48,651 nucleotides of DNA from Thiohalocapsa marina (GTDB lineage Bacteria > Pseudomonadota > Gammaproteobacteria > Chromatiales > Chromatiaceae): NCBI RefSeq assembly GCF_008632335.1, contig NZ_VWXX01000031.1, positions 1 through 48,651 on the forward strand. Reading direction: 5' to 3'. This document shows, one piece after another, positions 19,523 to 28,184 of this stretch (its first letter is position 1; each line of letters begins with the position of its first letter). The notes under the pieces were generated by a model. The model worked only from the letters and a program-made list of their open reading frames with translations. It ran no database searches and was not told where the DNA came from. The translations under genes and the position numbers were made by a program.

Positions 19523-20902
19523 TTATGTGTCGTGACGGTGATTATGTTCGCCGCTGTTGCTGCCAGCCAGGCTGTTACCCTCGAACGACGGGGTGCTTGC
19601 CCGTAGCGATGACGCCAGGCGACCGCCTGCTGTATCCGCAACGCGGTCTTTGATCTTCTCGGCGGCCACAGCGCCGATGCCCTTGGCCAGGTTGCCCGCC
19701 GTGCCGGCCGCGAGGCTAACAGCCCGCTTTGCGCCGCTTTCTGAGCTGCCACCAAACCCGGCTGCCTGGGCGAACGGGCTGCTGCCGGCATTGCCGTCAC
19801 CGCCGGCGTTGGTGCCAGTGCCGCCAGGACTATTGTTCGACATTCCTCCCATGCTGGGCATGTCGCTCCCGCTCGACATCGAGGCTTGTGCCTTGTCGAA
19901 CGCCGCCTTGATGGCTGAACCGCCACCCGCCAGATTTACCGCACCACCCATGACGGCTGAACCTGCCATGCTTGCCGCACCCGCTGCCATTCCTGCCGCT
20001 CCCATAACGGCACCTACCGCAGCTCCAGTACCGAAGTTGCCGATGCCGCCGGCAGATCCGATGCCGGAACCTGTGATGATCCCGCCTACCATCGGTGGCA
20101 CTCGGTTAACCAGTGACAGCAACGCCATGCAGAACACCAACATGACGCCCAGCTCTTCGAAGTTGAGCACGTTTTGGTTCATCCTGATGTAGAACGTCGA
20201 CAGCATGTCGTTACCAATGCCAACCAGCAGCACCATTGTCATGATCTGAACGGCAACGCCAAGGACGGTCTTGTAGTAATTGATCGCCATGTCCGAAGTC
20301 CAGCGCGATCCGCCGAAGCCCAGGAAGAAGATGCCGGCATAGGCCAGTAGCCAGGCTGCGATCAGCATCAGCAGCATGTTGATGGCGACAAGGGCCAGAA
20401 GCAGCATGATTGCGGCACTCAATACGGCACCCACCAGACTATCGACGGGCGACCAGGCCGACAGGTTATTGATGGCCTGCTTCCAGATCATAAAGCCCAC
20501 ATCGACGATGCCGGACGGCGTGACCGAGGACACGCCAGCCGCCTGCTCACCGATTCTGGCCAATGACTGGATGATCGAGTTGGCAAACGCCGGCCCGTTG
20601 ACCAGCAGCCACCAGAAGAAGCCAGTGAAGATGATGAAACGGACCAGCTCCGCGAAGAACTCGCCAATGTCTGCTTTGCGCAAGGCCATCATTCCGAACG
20701 TCCAGACCATCGAGATCACCACCAGCGTCCAGAACAGCCACGACGCAGCATCGATAATCACGTGCTGCCAACTGGCAGCTCGGGTGGCGTAATCGGTTAC
20801 TACCTGGTCGAGAATCCCTTGGTTGGTCAGGTTTGCACTGGCGAGGCTCGAATGCAGCAATAGGACCCCGCCGCTCAGGATTGCTCTAGTCATGGTCTTC
20901 AT
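19523..20902 (-). CDS. trbL: P-type conjugative transfer protein TrbL
   Basis: 459 residues. The N-terminal signal-like segment (MKTMTRAILSGGVLLLHSS) is followed by about six hydrophobic helices between residues 55 and 265, then a long Gly/Ala/Ser/Met-rich tail (about 270-459). This is the layout of TrbL/VirB6 inner-membrane T4SS channel proteins. It overlaps trbK by 1 base. The other T4SS genes (trbB-I, trbE ATPase) are absent from the window, so this is a relic set. Confidence 0.88.
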   Translation of the reverse strand: MKTMTRAILSGGVLLLHSSLASANLTNQGILDQVVTDYATRAASWQHVIIDAASWLFWTLVVISMVWTFGMMALRKADIGEFFAELVRFIIFTGFFWWLLVNGPAFANSIIQSLARIGEQAAGVSSVTPSGIVDVGFMIWKQAINNLSAWSPVDSLVGAVLSAAIMLLLALVAINMLLMLIAAWLLAYAGIFFLGFGGSRWTSDMAINYYKTVLGVAVQIMTMVLLVGIGNDMLSTFYIRMNQNVLNFEELGVMLVFCMALLSLVNRVPPMVGGIITGSGIGSAGGIGNFGTGAAVGAVMGAAGMAAGAASMAGSAVMGGAVNLAGGGSAIKAAFDKAQASMSSGSDMPSMGGMSNNSPGGTGTNAGGDGNAGSSPFAQAAGFGGSSESGAKRAVSLAAGTAGNLAKGIGAVAAEKIKDRVADTAGGRLASSLRASTPSFEGNSLAGSNSGEHNHRHDT

Positions 20903-21165
20903 CAGTTGCCCTCCCGATCTTGCGGCTCGGTCAACTCCAGCCAGTTAAGCGGCTGCTCTGTGGGGGCAATGCCGCTGCCTGCCGGCCGGCGCGAGCACAA
21001 CCCGGCAAATGTCTCCCGAGTTGCCTTGTCCTGGATCTTCATGATCTCTCCCATCTGGCAGTTGGCATCGTTCACCTCCGGCATGGTCGGGGCAGGTGGG
21101 GTGTTGTCGCAGCCAGTGATGGCGAGAAGGAAGCCTGCCAGCATCGGAATAGTGAATTTGTTCAT
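20902..21165 (-). CDS. trbK: Entry-exclusion lipoprotein TrbK
   Basis: 87 residues with a lipobox LAITGC (Cys at about 19), then the TrbK/EexN-type MPEVNDANCQMGEIMKI and TRETFAGLCSRRPAGSG. TrbK sits on the periplasmic face of the inner membrane and excludes incoming related plasmids in IncP systems. Its C-terminus SGIAPTEQPLNWLELTEP closely echoes the C-terminus of TrbJ (SRIAPTNSPKNWLELAR). It lies between trbJ and trbL, the IncP order. Confidence 0.85.
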   Translation of the reverse strand: MNKFTIPMLAGFLLAITGCDNTPPAPTMPEVNDANCQMGEIMKIQDKATRETFAGLCSRRPAGSGIAPTEQPLNWLELTEPQDREGN

Positions 21166-21180
21166 GGGTGCCTCTCCTTG

Positions 21181-21969
21181 TCAGCGGGCCAGTTCGAGCC
21201 AGTTCTTGGGACTGTTGGTCGGCGCTATCCGCGATTCGGTGGAAGCGGCATGGGCAGCCTGTTGCTTCGCATCGAGGTCGGCCTCGGCTTGCATCCGTGT
21301 TGCAATGACCTGGTGCTGCGCAAGCAACATGGCACGCATCTGCAAGAGCTGGTTAGCCTGCTGGCTGGCAAGCTGGTTGGCATAGCCTAGGGCCTGCATT
21401 TGTCCATCCGCACCCTGTGCGCTGTGCTGGAGCCGTTCCAGTGTGCGGGCATCTGCTTGCAGCGCATCCTGCTGCTGTTTCAGGGTATGGAACAGGTCAT
21501 CATTGGCGCGCTTCTGGCTTTCGCTCGCCAGGCGGCGATTCTCGTTCATGGCTACCCATTCGGCCTCTGTGCAACCGCCAGTGGCGTTAAAGCACGGCGA
21601 ACCACGGTAATAGGCCACATCCTGGAACTTGCCCAGGTAGGCGTCAATGCTGCCGAGCTGTCGCTTGTAATAGTCCAGCGTGTCGATTGAGGCACGCAGG
21701 TTGTTCATCGTGCGGGTGGCTTGATCCCAGATATAAGCGGCTGGGGCCATTGTGTTTTGAAGCTGATTTTCGTACTGCTGGAGCTGGGTTTGGTACTGCT
21801 CAATTTGCTTGAGCGTCTGTGCCACCGACTCGATGGCGGTCATGACGTTTTGCGTCAGGTTGCCCCCGTCAATGACTGGAATCCCGGCCTGAGCCGGTAG
21901 CGAGCCGCCGCCGATGGCGAGCGAGATCAGGAGCGCGGTTTTAGCCGCTAAAATTTTGCGAGTTCTCAT
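21181..21969 (-). CDS. trbJ: P-type conjugative transfer protein TrbJ (VirB5-like)
   Basis: 262 residues. Signal peptide MRTRKILAAKTALLISLAIG...PAQAG, then the TrbJ-like IPVIDGGNLTQNVMTAIESV, long Gln-rich coiled-coil helices (IEQYQTQLQQYENQLQ; QQQDALQADARTLERLQ), and WDQATRTMNNLRASID. VirB5-type proteins cap or form minor pilus parts. The start at 21969 begins the signal peptide; an upstream in-frame extension is not family-like. A KorB operator is encoded within the signal-peptide codons (21939-21953) and another lies upstream (22090-22104). Confidence 0.88.
   Translation of the reverse strand: MRTRKILAAKTALLISLAIGGGSLPAQAGIPVIDGGNLTQNVMTAIESVAQTLKQIEQYQTQLQQYENQLQNTMAPAAYIWDQATRTMNNLRASIDTLDYYKRQLGSIDAYLGKFQDVAYYRGSPCFNATGGCTEAEWVAMNENRRLASESQKRANDDLFHTLKQQQDALQADARTLERLQHSAQGADGQMQALGYANQLASQQANQLLQMRAMLLAQHQVIATRMQAEADLDAKQQAAHAASTESRIAPTNSPKNWLELAR
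21939..21953. promoter_or_regulatory. KorB operator inside the 5' end of trbJ
   Basis: TTTTAGCCGCTAAAA, a perfect KorB operator, embedded in trbJ codons about 6-10 (KILAAK). It is one of four in the element. Confidence 0.85.
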
Positions 21970-22089
21970 GGTCGATAACCTTTGCTGAAAGTGGCTAGCG
22001 TCATCGAGTAGCCGCGCCACGGAGCTATTCGGTAATTGACCAGAGCGACACCGAAGCCCGGCCGTTTTTGTTTGAATCACGGTGTCAAT

Positions 22090-22104
22090 TTTTAGCGGCT
22101 AAAA
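22090..22104. promoter_or_regulatory. KorB operator between traJ and trbJ
   Basis: TTTTAGCGGCTAAAA, directly beyond the traJ stop codon and about 120 bases before the trbJ start. It is well placed to control trbJ-K-L transcription by an IncP-type KorB supplied in trans. Confidence 0.85.
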
Positions 22105-22470
22105 TCACTGATCAGCCTGAGGCCGAACAATGGTCCTCATTACCAGGGTCATCTGGTCCTGGGTGGCCTCGATCCTTGCCAGGAGGCGGTGGATCGTTTC
22201 CGGACCGAAAGCTGCGGTTCTCACATCGTCGGTTAGCCATAGCTTGAGCAGCCCTCCCAGACGACCGAGGTCACCATTTATGCGGGCAAGCTCTCGCACC
22301 CGCTGGTAATCCGTGACGCCCTTGATTTGGTAGCCCTGACCAACCTCCCGCAAATAACGGGCAACACTCATTCCGGCCTGCTTGGCCTGCTGTGCGATTT
22401 GGATTTTCTCTTCAGGCAGTACCGGAACCCGAAGATGGTGCCGGCGTTTGCGGCTCGTCTCTTTCATCAT
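22105..22470 (-). CDS. traJ: Relaxosome protein TraJ
   Basis: 121 residues. Basic N-terminus RKRRHHLRVPVLPEEKIQIA and ribbon-helix-helix-like AKQAGMSVARYLREVGQGYQI, then the very conserved TraJ core LARINGDLGRLGGLLKLWLT and FGPETIHRLLARIEATQDQM. In RP4, TraJ binds the oriT inverted repeat and recruits the TraI relaxase to the nick site. The gene starts beside and reads away from the oriT-like region, as in RP4. No traI, traH or traK is present in the window. Starts at 22470 or 22467 are equally possible. Confidence 0.9.
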   Translation of the reverse strand: MMKETSRKRRHHLRVPVLPEEKIQIAQQAKQAGMSVARYLREVGQGYQIKGVTDYQRVRELARINGDLGRLGGLLKLWLTDDVRTAAFGPETIHRLLARIEATQDQMTLVMRTIVRPQADQ

Positions 22471-22533
22471 TGCCTGTCTCTCTTTAACCCTTTCGGCGGT
22501 AGCCGATGCCTCGCAGAGCAGGATGAGCGTTGA

Positions 22534-22610
22534 ACACCCTTGGGTGTGAATAAAATCCAGTGAAGATAGATAACCGGCTTGACGGTTAGCTAACTTCACA
22601 CATCCTGCCC
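22534..22610. other. Origin of transfer (oriT), IncP/RP4-like, with nic site
   Basis: An imperfect inverted repeat at 22560-22599 (outer arms GTGAAG/CTTCAC, inner arms TAACCG/CGGTTA) is followed at once by ACATCCTGCCC. This matches the IncP nic consensus YATCCTG^Y, so the predicted nick is between G22607 and C22608. RP4 has the same layout (CTTCAC then CTATCCTG^CCC) beside traJ. A second small palindrome ACACCC-TT-GGGTGT lies at 22534-22547. The surrounding bases 22471-22692 hold no supported gene. Confidence 0.85.
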
Positions 22611-22692
22611 TGTGCTCAGCATCCAATCTTTCACATGCGCGCCAGGCAATTCATCGCTATTTCATTGCGGCTGGATCGCAACTCCAGTTGCC

Positions 22693-22941
22693 TCATGCAA
22701 ATGAGCGATAAAACAGCGGTGTAGTTGCGTTTAACAGCACTGCAATAGCGGTTCGACAGCGATGTAACAGCGATCTTGCAGCGATCTTTGTTTTCTGTTG
22801 ATTTTGAGATGCGTCGTATGCGCGCAATCGTTGGTTTAGTTTTAACTCCAGGTGAGTGCGACATATCGAAGGGCGTTCCATTTCGAAGCAGGTAAAACGA
22901 TCTTGTTTTATCTTCATCACGTATTTCGAATGCGGGGCCAT
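22693..22941 (-). CDS. Possible small basic protein, unknown function
   Basis: An 82-residue frame (MAPHSKYVMKIKQDRFTCFE...) with a perfect AGGAGG 5 bases before its ATG, in line with the HTH gene upstream. It is Lys/Arg/His-rich. However, its last third overlaps the 11-bp repeat array at 22701-22787, whose period is not a multiple of three, so the 3' end is shaped by DNA signals more than by protein. No family is recognised. Confidence 0.35.
   Translation of the reverse strand: MAPHSKYVMKIKQDRFTCFEMERPSICRTHLELKLNQRLRAYDASQNQQKTKIAARSLLHRCRTAIAVLLNATTPLFYRSFA
22701..22787. repeat. Iteron-like array, eight units of about 11 bp
   Basis: Degenerate units of consensus AACAGCGATNT, with AGC-type cores at 22704, 22715, 22726 (TGC), 22736, 22747, 22758, 22769 and 22780: an 11-base period with one 10-base step. 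The spacing is about one helical turn, so a protein could load along one DNA face. It lies between oriT/traJ and the HTH gene. It could be a plasmid replication or partition iteron, or an accessory relaxosome site. Confidence 0.6.
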
Positions 22942-23004
22942 CACTTCCTCCTGGCGTTCACGTCACGGCGCAGGCCGTTTTATTAATCTGAGTCTTTACT
23001 AACC

Positions 23005-23421
23005 TCAGTTCTTTTTATCCTTTTTATTTATTAGCGTCGGGTTTTCCGAATACGGATTATCCGTAGTTGGATTTACCGTAGTTGGAAAATCCGAACGTGG
23101 TGAATCATGATCCCGGTACTCGGGCTGGTCTGACACGAGCCAGGCCGTGTGACTGAACTTGCCTCGTTCTCCACGCTCTCGCTTGATTCGCAGATAGCCT
23201 GCTTGTTGCAGCTCCTGGAGCCCTGTTCGCGTCGCGTCTCGCCCCGACTTTTTCTGTTTGGACAGATGCGACAGTCGAAGCCTGAAGTTATCAGGCAGTG
23301 ACAGCACGAACACCAGGATTCCCAGCGCTTTCCAAGACAGGTTGGGGTCCCGAATAAGCTCATTGGGTAGCGTGGTAAAATTCGACCGGACTTTGCGTCG
23401 AACAATGACAGTATCATCCAC
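23005..23421 (-). CDS. Helix-turn-helix domain protein, possibly replication- or element-regulating
   Basis: About 138 residues. RSNFTTLPNELIRDPNLSWK, then GILVFVLSLPDNFRLRLSHL and RDATRTGLQELQQAGYLRIK form a winged-helix domain common in small accessory proteins of plasmids and integrative elements. The C-terminus is Asn/Pro/Thr-rich and disordered. The GTG start at 23421 has GAGGG 7 bases upstream. It follows the AlpA-like gene by 10 bases, so both are probably one transcript. The precise role is unknown. Confidence 0.65.
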   Translation of the reverse strand: MDDTVIVRRKVRSNFTTLPNELIRDPNLSWKALGILVFVLSLPDNFRLRLSHLSKQKKSGRDATRTGLQELQQAGYLRIKRERGERGKFSHTAWLVSDQPEYRDHDSPRSDFPTTVNPTTDNPYSENPTLINKKDKKN

Positions 23422-23431
23422 ATCATTGCCC

Positions 23432-23644
23432 TCATGCCTCGTCGATGAGTTCGGCAACATCACTTGCACGGAAATAAACACGTCGGCCTACTTTGCGTTT
23501 GGCAGCGTTCCATTTTTGCGCAAACTCGGTTTGACTTCGCAACGCTATGCGGAGACCATCTGGACTACGCTTAAGTAACTCTGAAAGTTCTGTCAGTGAG
23601 AGCAACGGTCCATAACGGTCAAGCAGTTGTTCTTCGGTGGTCAT
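23432..23644 (-). CDS. AlpA/excisionase-like small DNA-binding protein
   Basis: 70 residues: LLSLTELSELLKRSPDGLRI, then WNAAKRKVGRRVYFRASDVAELIDEA, the MerR-like winged-helix layout of AlpA/Xis proteins. Such proteins activate or direct excision by the element's integrase. AAGGAG lies 7 bases before the ATG. It is divergent from the gene at 23726, with a 75-base promoter region shared between them. Confidence 0.65.
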   Translation of the reverse strand: MTTEEQLLDRYGPLLSLTELSELLKRSPDGLRIALRSQTEFAQKWNAAKRKVGRRVYFRASDVAELIDEA

Positions 23645-23725
23645 CGGTTGGCTCCTTGTGAATACGCCTAGTAAGTTCAATGTTCTCTGGGCTTCGGTAA
23701 CCACCATTAAAAGGAAGGCATGGTC

Positions 23726-24598
23726 ATGAATACAGGCGCGGAAATGCCGAATATCACGCAAAAGAAAACAAAGTTGAGTCGTACCCGTGGAAGGCCAGCC
23801 AGGCATGAAAGCGAACGTATGAAAACGATTGCCTGGTATCACTTCTTGGCAGGGGAAAGAGCGCCTGCTGAAATGTGCGACTGGATGCCTTTTGAGGATA
23901 TTGACCAGGCAACCATATATCGCTATCGACGGGGAGATATTTCTCCGAGGGCGGATATTCTCTGTGCGAGTTGCGAAGTGTTTCAGGCAGCACGCTCCGT
24001 CTACGAAATCGGCCCGCTGATGGTGCCCTTATGGGATGCCTTGTGGGGAAGCATAACGCCCGAAGATTTCAGGATGGCTGATCGTTTGATGCCTGGGGGC
24101 GACTGGCCCGAAGGTGGGTTGAGTCAGTTTTTCTTCGAGGACTTGATCTTGGCCAGGGTTTTTGCGTTTCAAACCAAGTGTCTTCGCGGCAAGCCAGGCT
24201 CAGTCGTTTCGGAACTGGAGTGTTTTGTCACTGCAATTCGAGTTGTTCGTGCCTGGGATGTGCTTGGGCAGATAAAATCAACTGCTTTGCGGGTCTTGCT
24301 TGAAGGCCTCATGTCGATGCCAGGCACCCGGGAAATACTTTCTCGGCACGGGTTGGTCACTTCGCTCAAGGATTGGATTTCTGAGTATTTCGGCAGCGGA
24401 TCGGCAGCACCTGCGAATACGGTTTATTGGGCACCTTGGATGACAAACCAAAATGAATTGCTGAAGCAGCAGTTGTGCGCAGAACAGCAACGCATGGTGG
24501 TGGCGAAGAGTTTACGCGCACAGCTGTTTCAAGGTGACGCCGCAGAGCCCGACGATTTTTCGGTAGCCGGTGCGGGTGACGATAGCACCTGGCATTAA
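23726..24598 (+). CDS. Hypothetical protein with N-terminal HTH-like segment
   Basis: About 290 residues, not recognised. The N-terminus is basic (KKTKLSRTRGRPARHESER), followed by ATIYRYRRGDISPRADILCA (about 66-85), which looks like a helix-turn-helix read-head. The remainder is helical and acidic or aromatic, with no enzymatic motif. It is divergent from the AlpA-like gene, so it may regulate the element. An ATG at 23720 is also possible; the 23726 ATG has better spacing from AAGGAAGG. A KorB operator lies 20 bases after its stop. Confidence 0.55.
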   Translation: MNTGAEMPNITQKKTKLSRTRGRPARHESERMKTIAWYHFLAGERAPAEMCDWMPFEDIDQATIYRYRRGDISPRADILCASCEVFQAARSVYEIGPLMVPLWDALWGSITPEDFRMADRLMPGGDWPEGGLSQFFFEDLILARVFAFQTKCLRGKPGSVVSELECFVTAIRVVRAWDVLGQIKSTALRVLLEGLMSMPGTREILSRHGLVTSLKDWISEYFGSGSAAPANTVYWAPWMTNQNELLKQQLCAEQQRMVVAKSLRAQLFQGDAAEPDDFSVAGAGDDSTWH

Positions 24599-24617
24599 TA
24601 TCCGCAGGGTGGCTGGA

Positions 24618-24631
24618 TTTTAGCGGCTAAA
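24618..24631. promoter_or_regulatory. KorB operator near the integrase end
   Basis: TTTTAGCGGCTAAA, containing the perfect 13-base KorB operator (24619-24631), between the convergent 23726 gene and the integrase gene. It is the fourth copy in the element. Confidence 0.8.
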
Positions 24632-24653
24632 TTCGAGGGCATCGGCCAAGGCC

Positions 24654-24697
24654 ATGTATGTAGTATGTTGTACGCTACTACAACATACTACATACAT
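24654..24697. terminator. Long perfect hairpin between convergent genes
   Basis: 19-base perfect arms (ATGTATGTAGTATGTTGTA and its complement) with a 6-base loop CGCTAC, in the gap between convergent genes. It is AT-rich and has no T-run, so it is a possible bidirectional terminator or a structured site for element maintenance. Confidence 0.4.
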
Positions 24698-24738
24698 AGC
24701 GCAGCGCTCTGCGCTTAGCTGGCTGTAATGATGACCCG

Positions 24739-25857
24739 TCAGTTTGGCTTTTTGGCGTCTTGTTGCTTGCCTGCTCTGCGCGTCGAGATGGCATCCAGCT
24801 CATCTACCAGGTCCTCCGCTCGCAGATGGGTGTAGCGCCGCAGCATCTGCATGGACTTGTGGCCGCTGATTGCCGCTACCTGTTGGTCGCTCAGACCGCC
24901 TTCGACAAAACGGCTGACCGCTTCATGGCGAAGGTCGTGGAATCGTAGGTCTTTCAGCCCGACACTTTCCTTGGTGTTCAACCAGACCTTGTTGAAATTG
25001 TAGGGTCGACGCTGCCCATCTTTTCCAGGCTCCCCGAAGAAGATCAGATCGGTTTCAATGGGTCGAACCGGGTTGGCCAGGGCCTGACGAAATATGTCTA
25101 CTGCGGCACTGGTCAGGGGAACGGTGCGGGGCAGGGTGTTCTTGGTCTCCAGAAGGCGCACGATGCGCCGTTTCAGATCGACCTGGCTCCGGCGAAGGGT
25201 GGTGATCTCCGACGAACGCATGCCTGTTTCCAAGGCGATACGGACGATCCAGCCGAGCATTGGGTTGCTGTGCGCATCGACTGCCTGCATCAGTCGTGTT
25301 TCTTCGTCCAGGCTAAGGCGCCGTTCGCGACCGGGTGGCGGTGCGGGGCGGCGGATGTTCTGTACCGGATTGCTTGGTAGGCCAATGCCCCATTCCTTGA
25401 TCGCGGTGCTGAACATGTGGCCCAGCAGTGCCAGATCGAGGCGGACCGTGTTCGGGGAGCGGGGCTTGGGGGCGGGTCTTCCCTTGGCGTCCTTTCTATC
25501 CAGCCCTGCCAGTCGGTCATCTCGATACTTGGCGATGATCTCAGGGGTTAGGGCGGCCAGAGAGTACTTGCCGAGGTGCTGGATCAATGGTTTGGAATGC
25601 CGGGCGTCGCTAGCTGCTGAAGATGGTCGCTTGGTGGGCGAGACCTCTGCCAGGTAGCGCTTGAGAGCGTCGGCGACTGTCATCCGCTCGGCCGGAGCGC
25701 GTTGGATGTAAACGCCGCGCACCATCTCGTCTTCTGTTCGACGTGACCAGTCTTCAGCATTCCGTTTGGTACGGAAGGTTTTGGTTGCGGTTGGAAAGCC
25801 GACCTTGCGGATGACGGCTTTCCAGGTGCCGGAGGGTGTCTTTACCAGTGTCGCCAT
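24739..25857 (-). CDS. Tyrosine site-specific integrase
   Basis: 372 residues. The N-terminal arm-binding part and SAM-like core-binding domain (about 60-170) are followed by the catalytic domain with Arg214 (ETGMRSSEI), Lys239 (ETKN), His307/Arg310 (FHDLRHEA), His333 (GHKSMQ) and nucleophile Tyr342 (RRYTHL). All catalytic residues are present. It recombines attP with the tRNA-Ile2 anticodon-loop site. It lies at the right end, reading into the element, with TGTACCG repeats just upstream of its start that could bind Int and shape its own promoter. Confidence 0.95.
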   Translation of the reverse strand: MATLVKTPSGTWKAVIRKVGFPTATKTFRTKRNAEDWSRRTEDEMVRGVYIQRAPAERMTVADALKRYLAEVSPTKRPSSAASDARHSKPLIQHLGKYSLAALTPEIIAKYRDDRLAGLDRKDAKGRPAPKPRSPNTVRLDLALLGHMFSTAIKEWGIGLPSNPVQNIRRPAPPPGRERRLSLDEETRLMQAVDAHSNPMLGWIVRIALETGMRSSEITTLRRSQVDLKRRIVRLLETKNTLPRTVPLTSAAVDIFRQALANPVRPIETDLIFFGEPGKDGQRRPYNFNKVWLNTKESVGLKDLRFHDLRHEAVSRFVEGGLSDQQVAAISGHKSMQMLRRYTHLRAEDLVDELDAISTRRAGKQQDAKKPN

Positions 25858-25865
25858 AGGAGCCT

Positions 25866-25907
25866 CGGTACAGTTCCAGTGTTTCTGACTGTACCGAAAT
25901 TGTACCT
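25866..25907. repeat. Right-end TGTACCG repeats (possible integrase arm/regulatory sites)
   Basis: Inverted copy CGGTACA at 25866-25872, then TGTACCG at 25890-25896 and TGTACCT at 25901-25907, 11 bases apart. This mirrors the left-end set at 4836-4875. It lies in the integrase upstream region. Confidence 0.5.
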
Positions 25908-25928
25908 TTGGGACAATTTGGCGGTAGA

Positions 25929-26005
25929 TGGTGGGCCCAGCAGGACTTGAACCTGCGACCTACCGATTATGAGTCGGCTGCTCTAACCAACTGAGCTATA
26001 GGCCC
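25929..26005 (-). tRNA. tRNA-Ile2 (anticodon CAU), element-borne, complete
   Basis: A 77-base gene including CCA. Acceptor GGGCCTA/TGGGCCC, D-arm GCTC/GAGC, anticodon stem GCCGA/TCGGT around loop CTCATAA, variable AGGTC, T-arm GCAGG-TTCAAGT-CCTGC. The CUCAUAA loop and AGCTCAG...GACTCATAATCG context match tRNA-Ile2, whose C34 is changed to lysidine by TilS, rather than tRNA-Met; automatic callers may label it Met. It lies inside the element next to the integrase and differs in many bases from the split host copy, so it is likely the replacement gene. Confidence 0.93.
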
Positions 26006-26012
26006 TTTTCTG

Positions 26013-26041
26013 ATTTTACCTTCGCAAGCCAAGGCCTCGAA
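26013..26041 (-). promoter_or_regulatory. Promoter of the element-borne tRNA-Ile2
   Basis: On the minus strand TTCGAG (26036-26041), a 17-base spacer, then TAAAAT (26013-26018), 7 bases before the mature tRNA 5' end. It lies wholly inside the element, so the replacement tRNA does not depend on host transcription. Confidence 0.55.
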
Positions 26042-26080
26042 GGTGGTAATTCTAACGCTTCCTTCGGGCCTCGACTAATC

Positions 26081-26120
26081 GATTATGAGTCCTCTGCTCT
26101 AACCGCTGAGCTAGCGGCCC
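26081..26120 (-). pseudogene. 5' half of the disrupted tRNA-Ile2(CAU); attR
   Basis: On the minus strand: acceptor GGGCCGC, TA, D-arm GCTC-AGCGGTTA-GAGC, A, anticodon stem GAGGA, loop CTCATAA. After the core it runs into element DNA (TCGAT...) that cannot pair with GAGGA, so the tRNA is not restored here. It lies downstream of rpoD, where tRNA-Ile2/Met-type genes occur in other gammaproteobacteria. Confidence 0.9.
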
Positions 26121-26208
26121 GATATGCGGCAGATACTTCTGCCGTCGCTGCGCTATCCGTGGATCAACGGTAGGCGCGTTGCGGACGGCAGGCAGTCGAT
26201 CGGCAGGG

Positions 26209-28041
<1,833 letters not shown>

Positions 28042-28184
28042 GCGGGTACCTGCTGGACGAAGCGTGGAGATGTCGGGCTATCCAGGTTGCCCTGCCGCCG
28101 GCGAACTCGCCAAATTATCAAAGTATAGACAAGTTTTCCATATGCAATAACCCTGAGGCCGATTGGCAACAACCGCAGTTGCCC

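Noticed and set aside
22631-22864. Minus-strand 77-codon frame near oriT
   Set aside because: It overlaps the better-supported frame at 22693-22941 and lacks a ribosome site.
25929-26005. Reading the complete tRNA as tRNA-Met elongator
   Set aside because: The CTCATAA loop with GACTCATAATC context matches tRNA-Ile2, and the Ile2 type fits the split copy. Modification would settle it.
26121-26208. Rho-independent terminator between rpoD and the split tRNA
   Set aside because: No GC-rich hairpin followed by a T-run was found.
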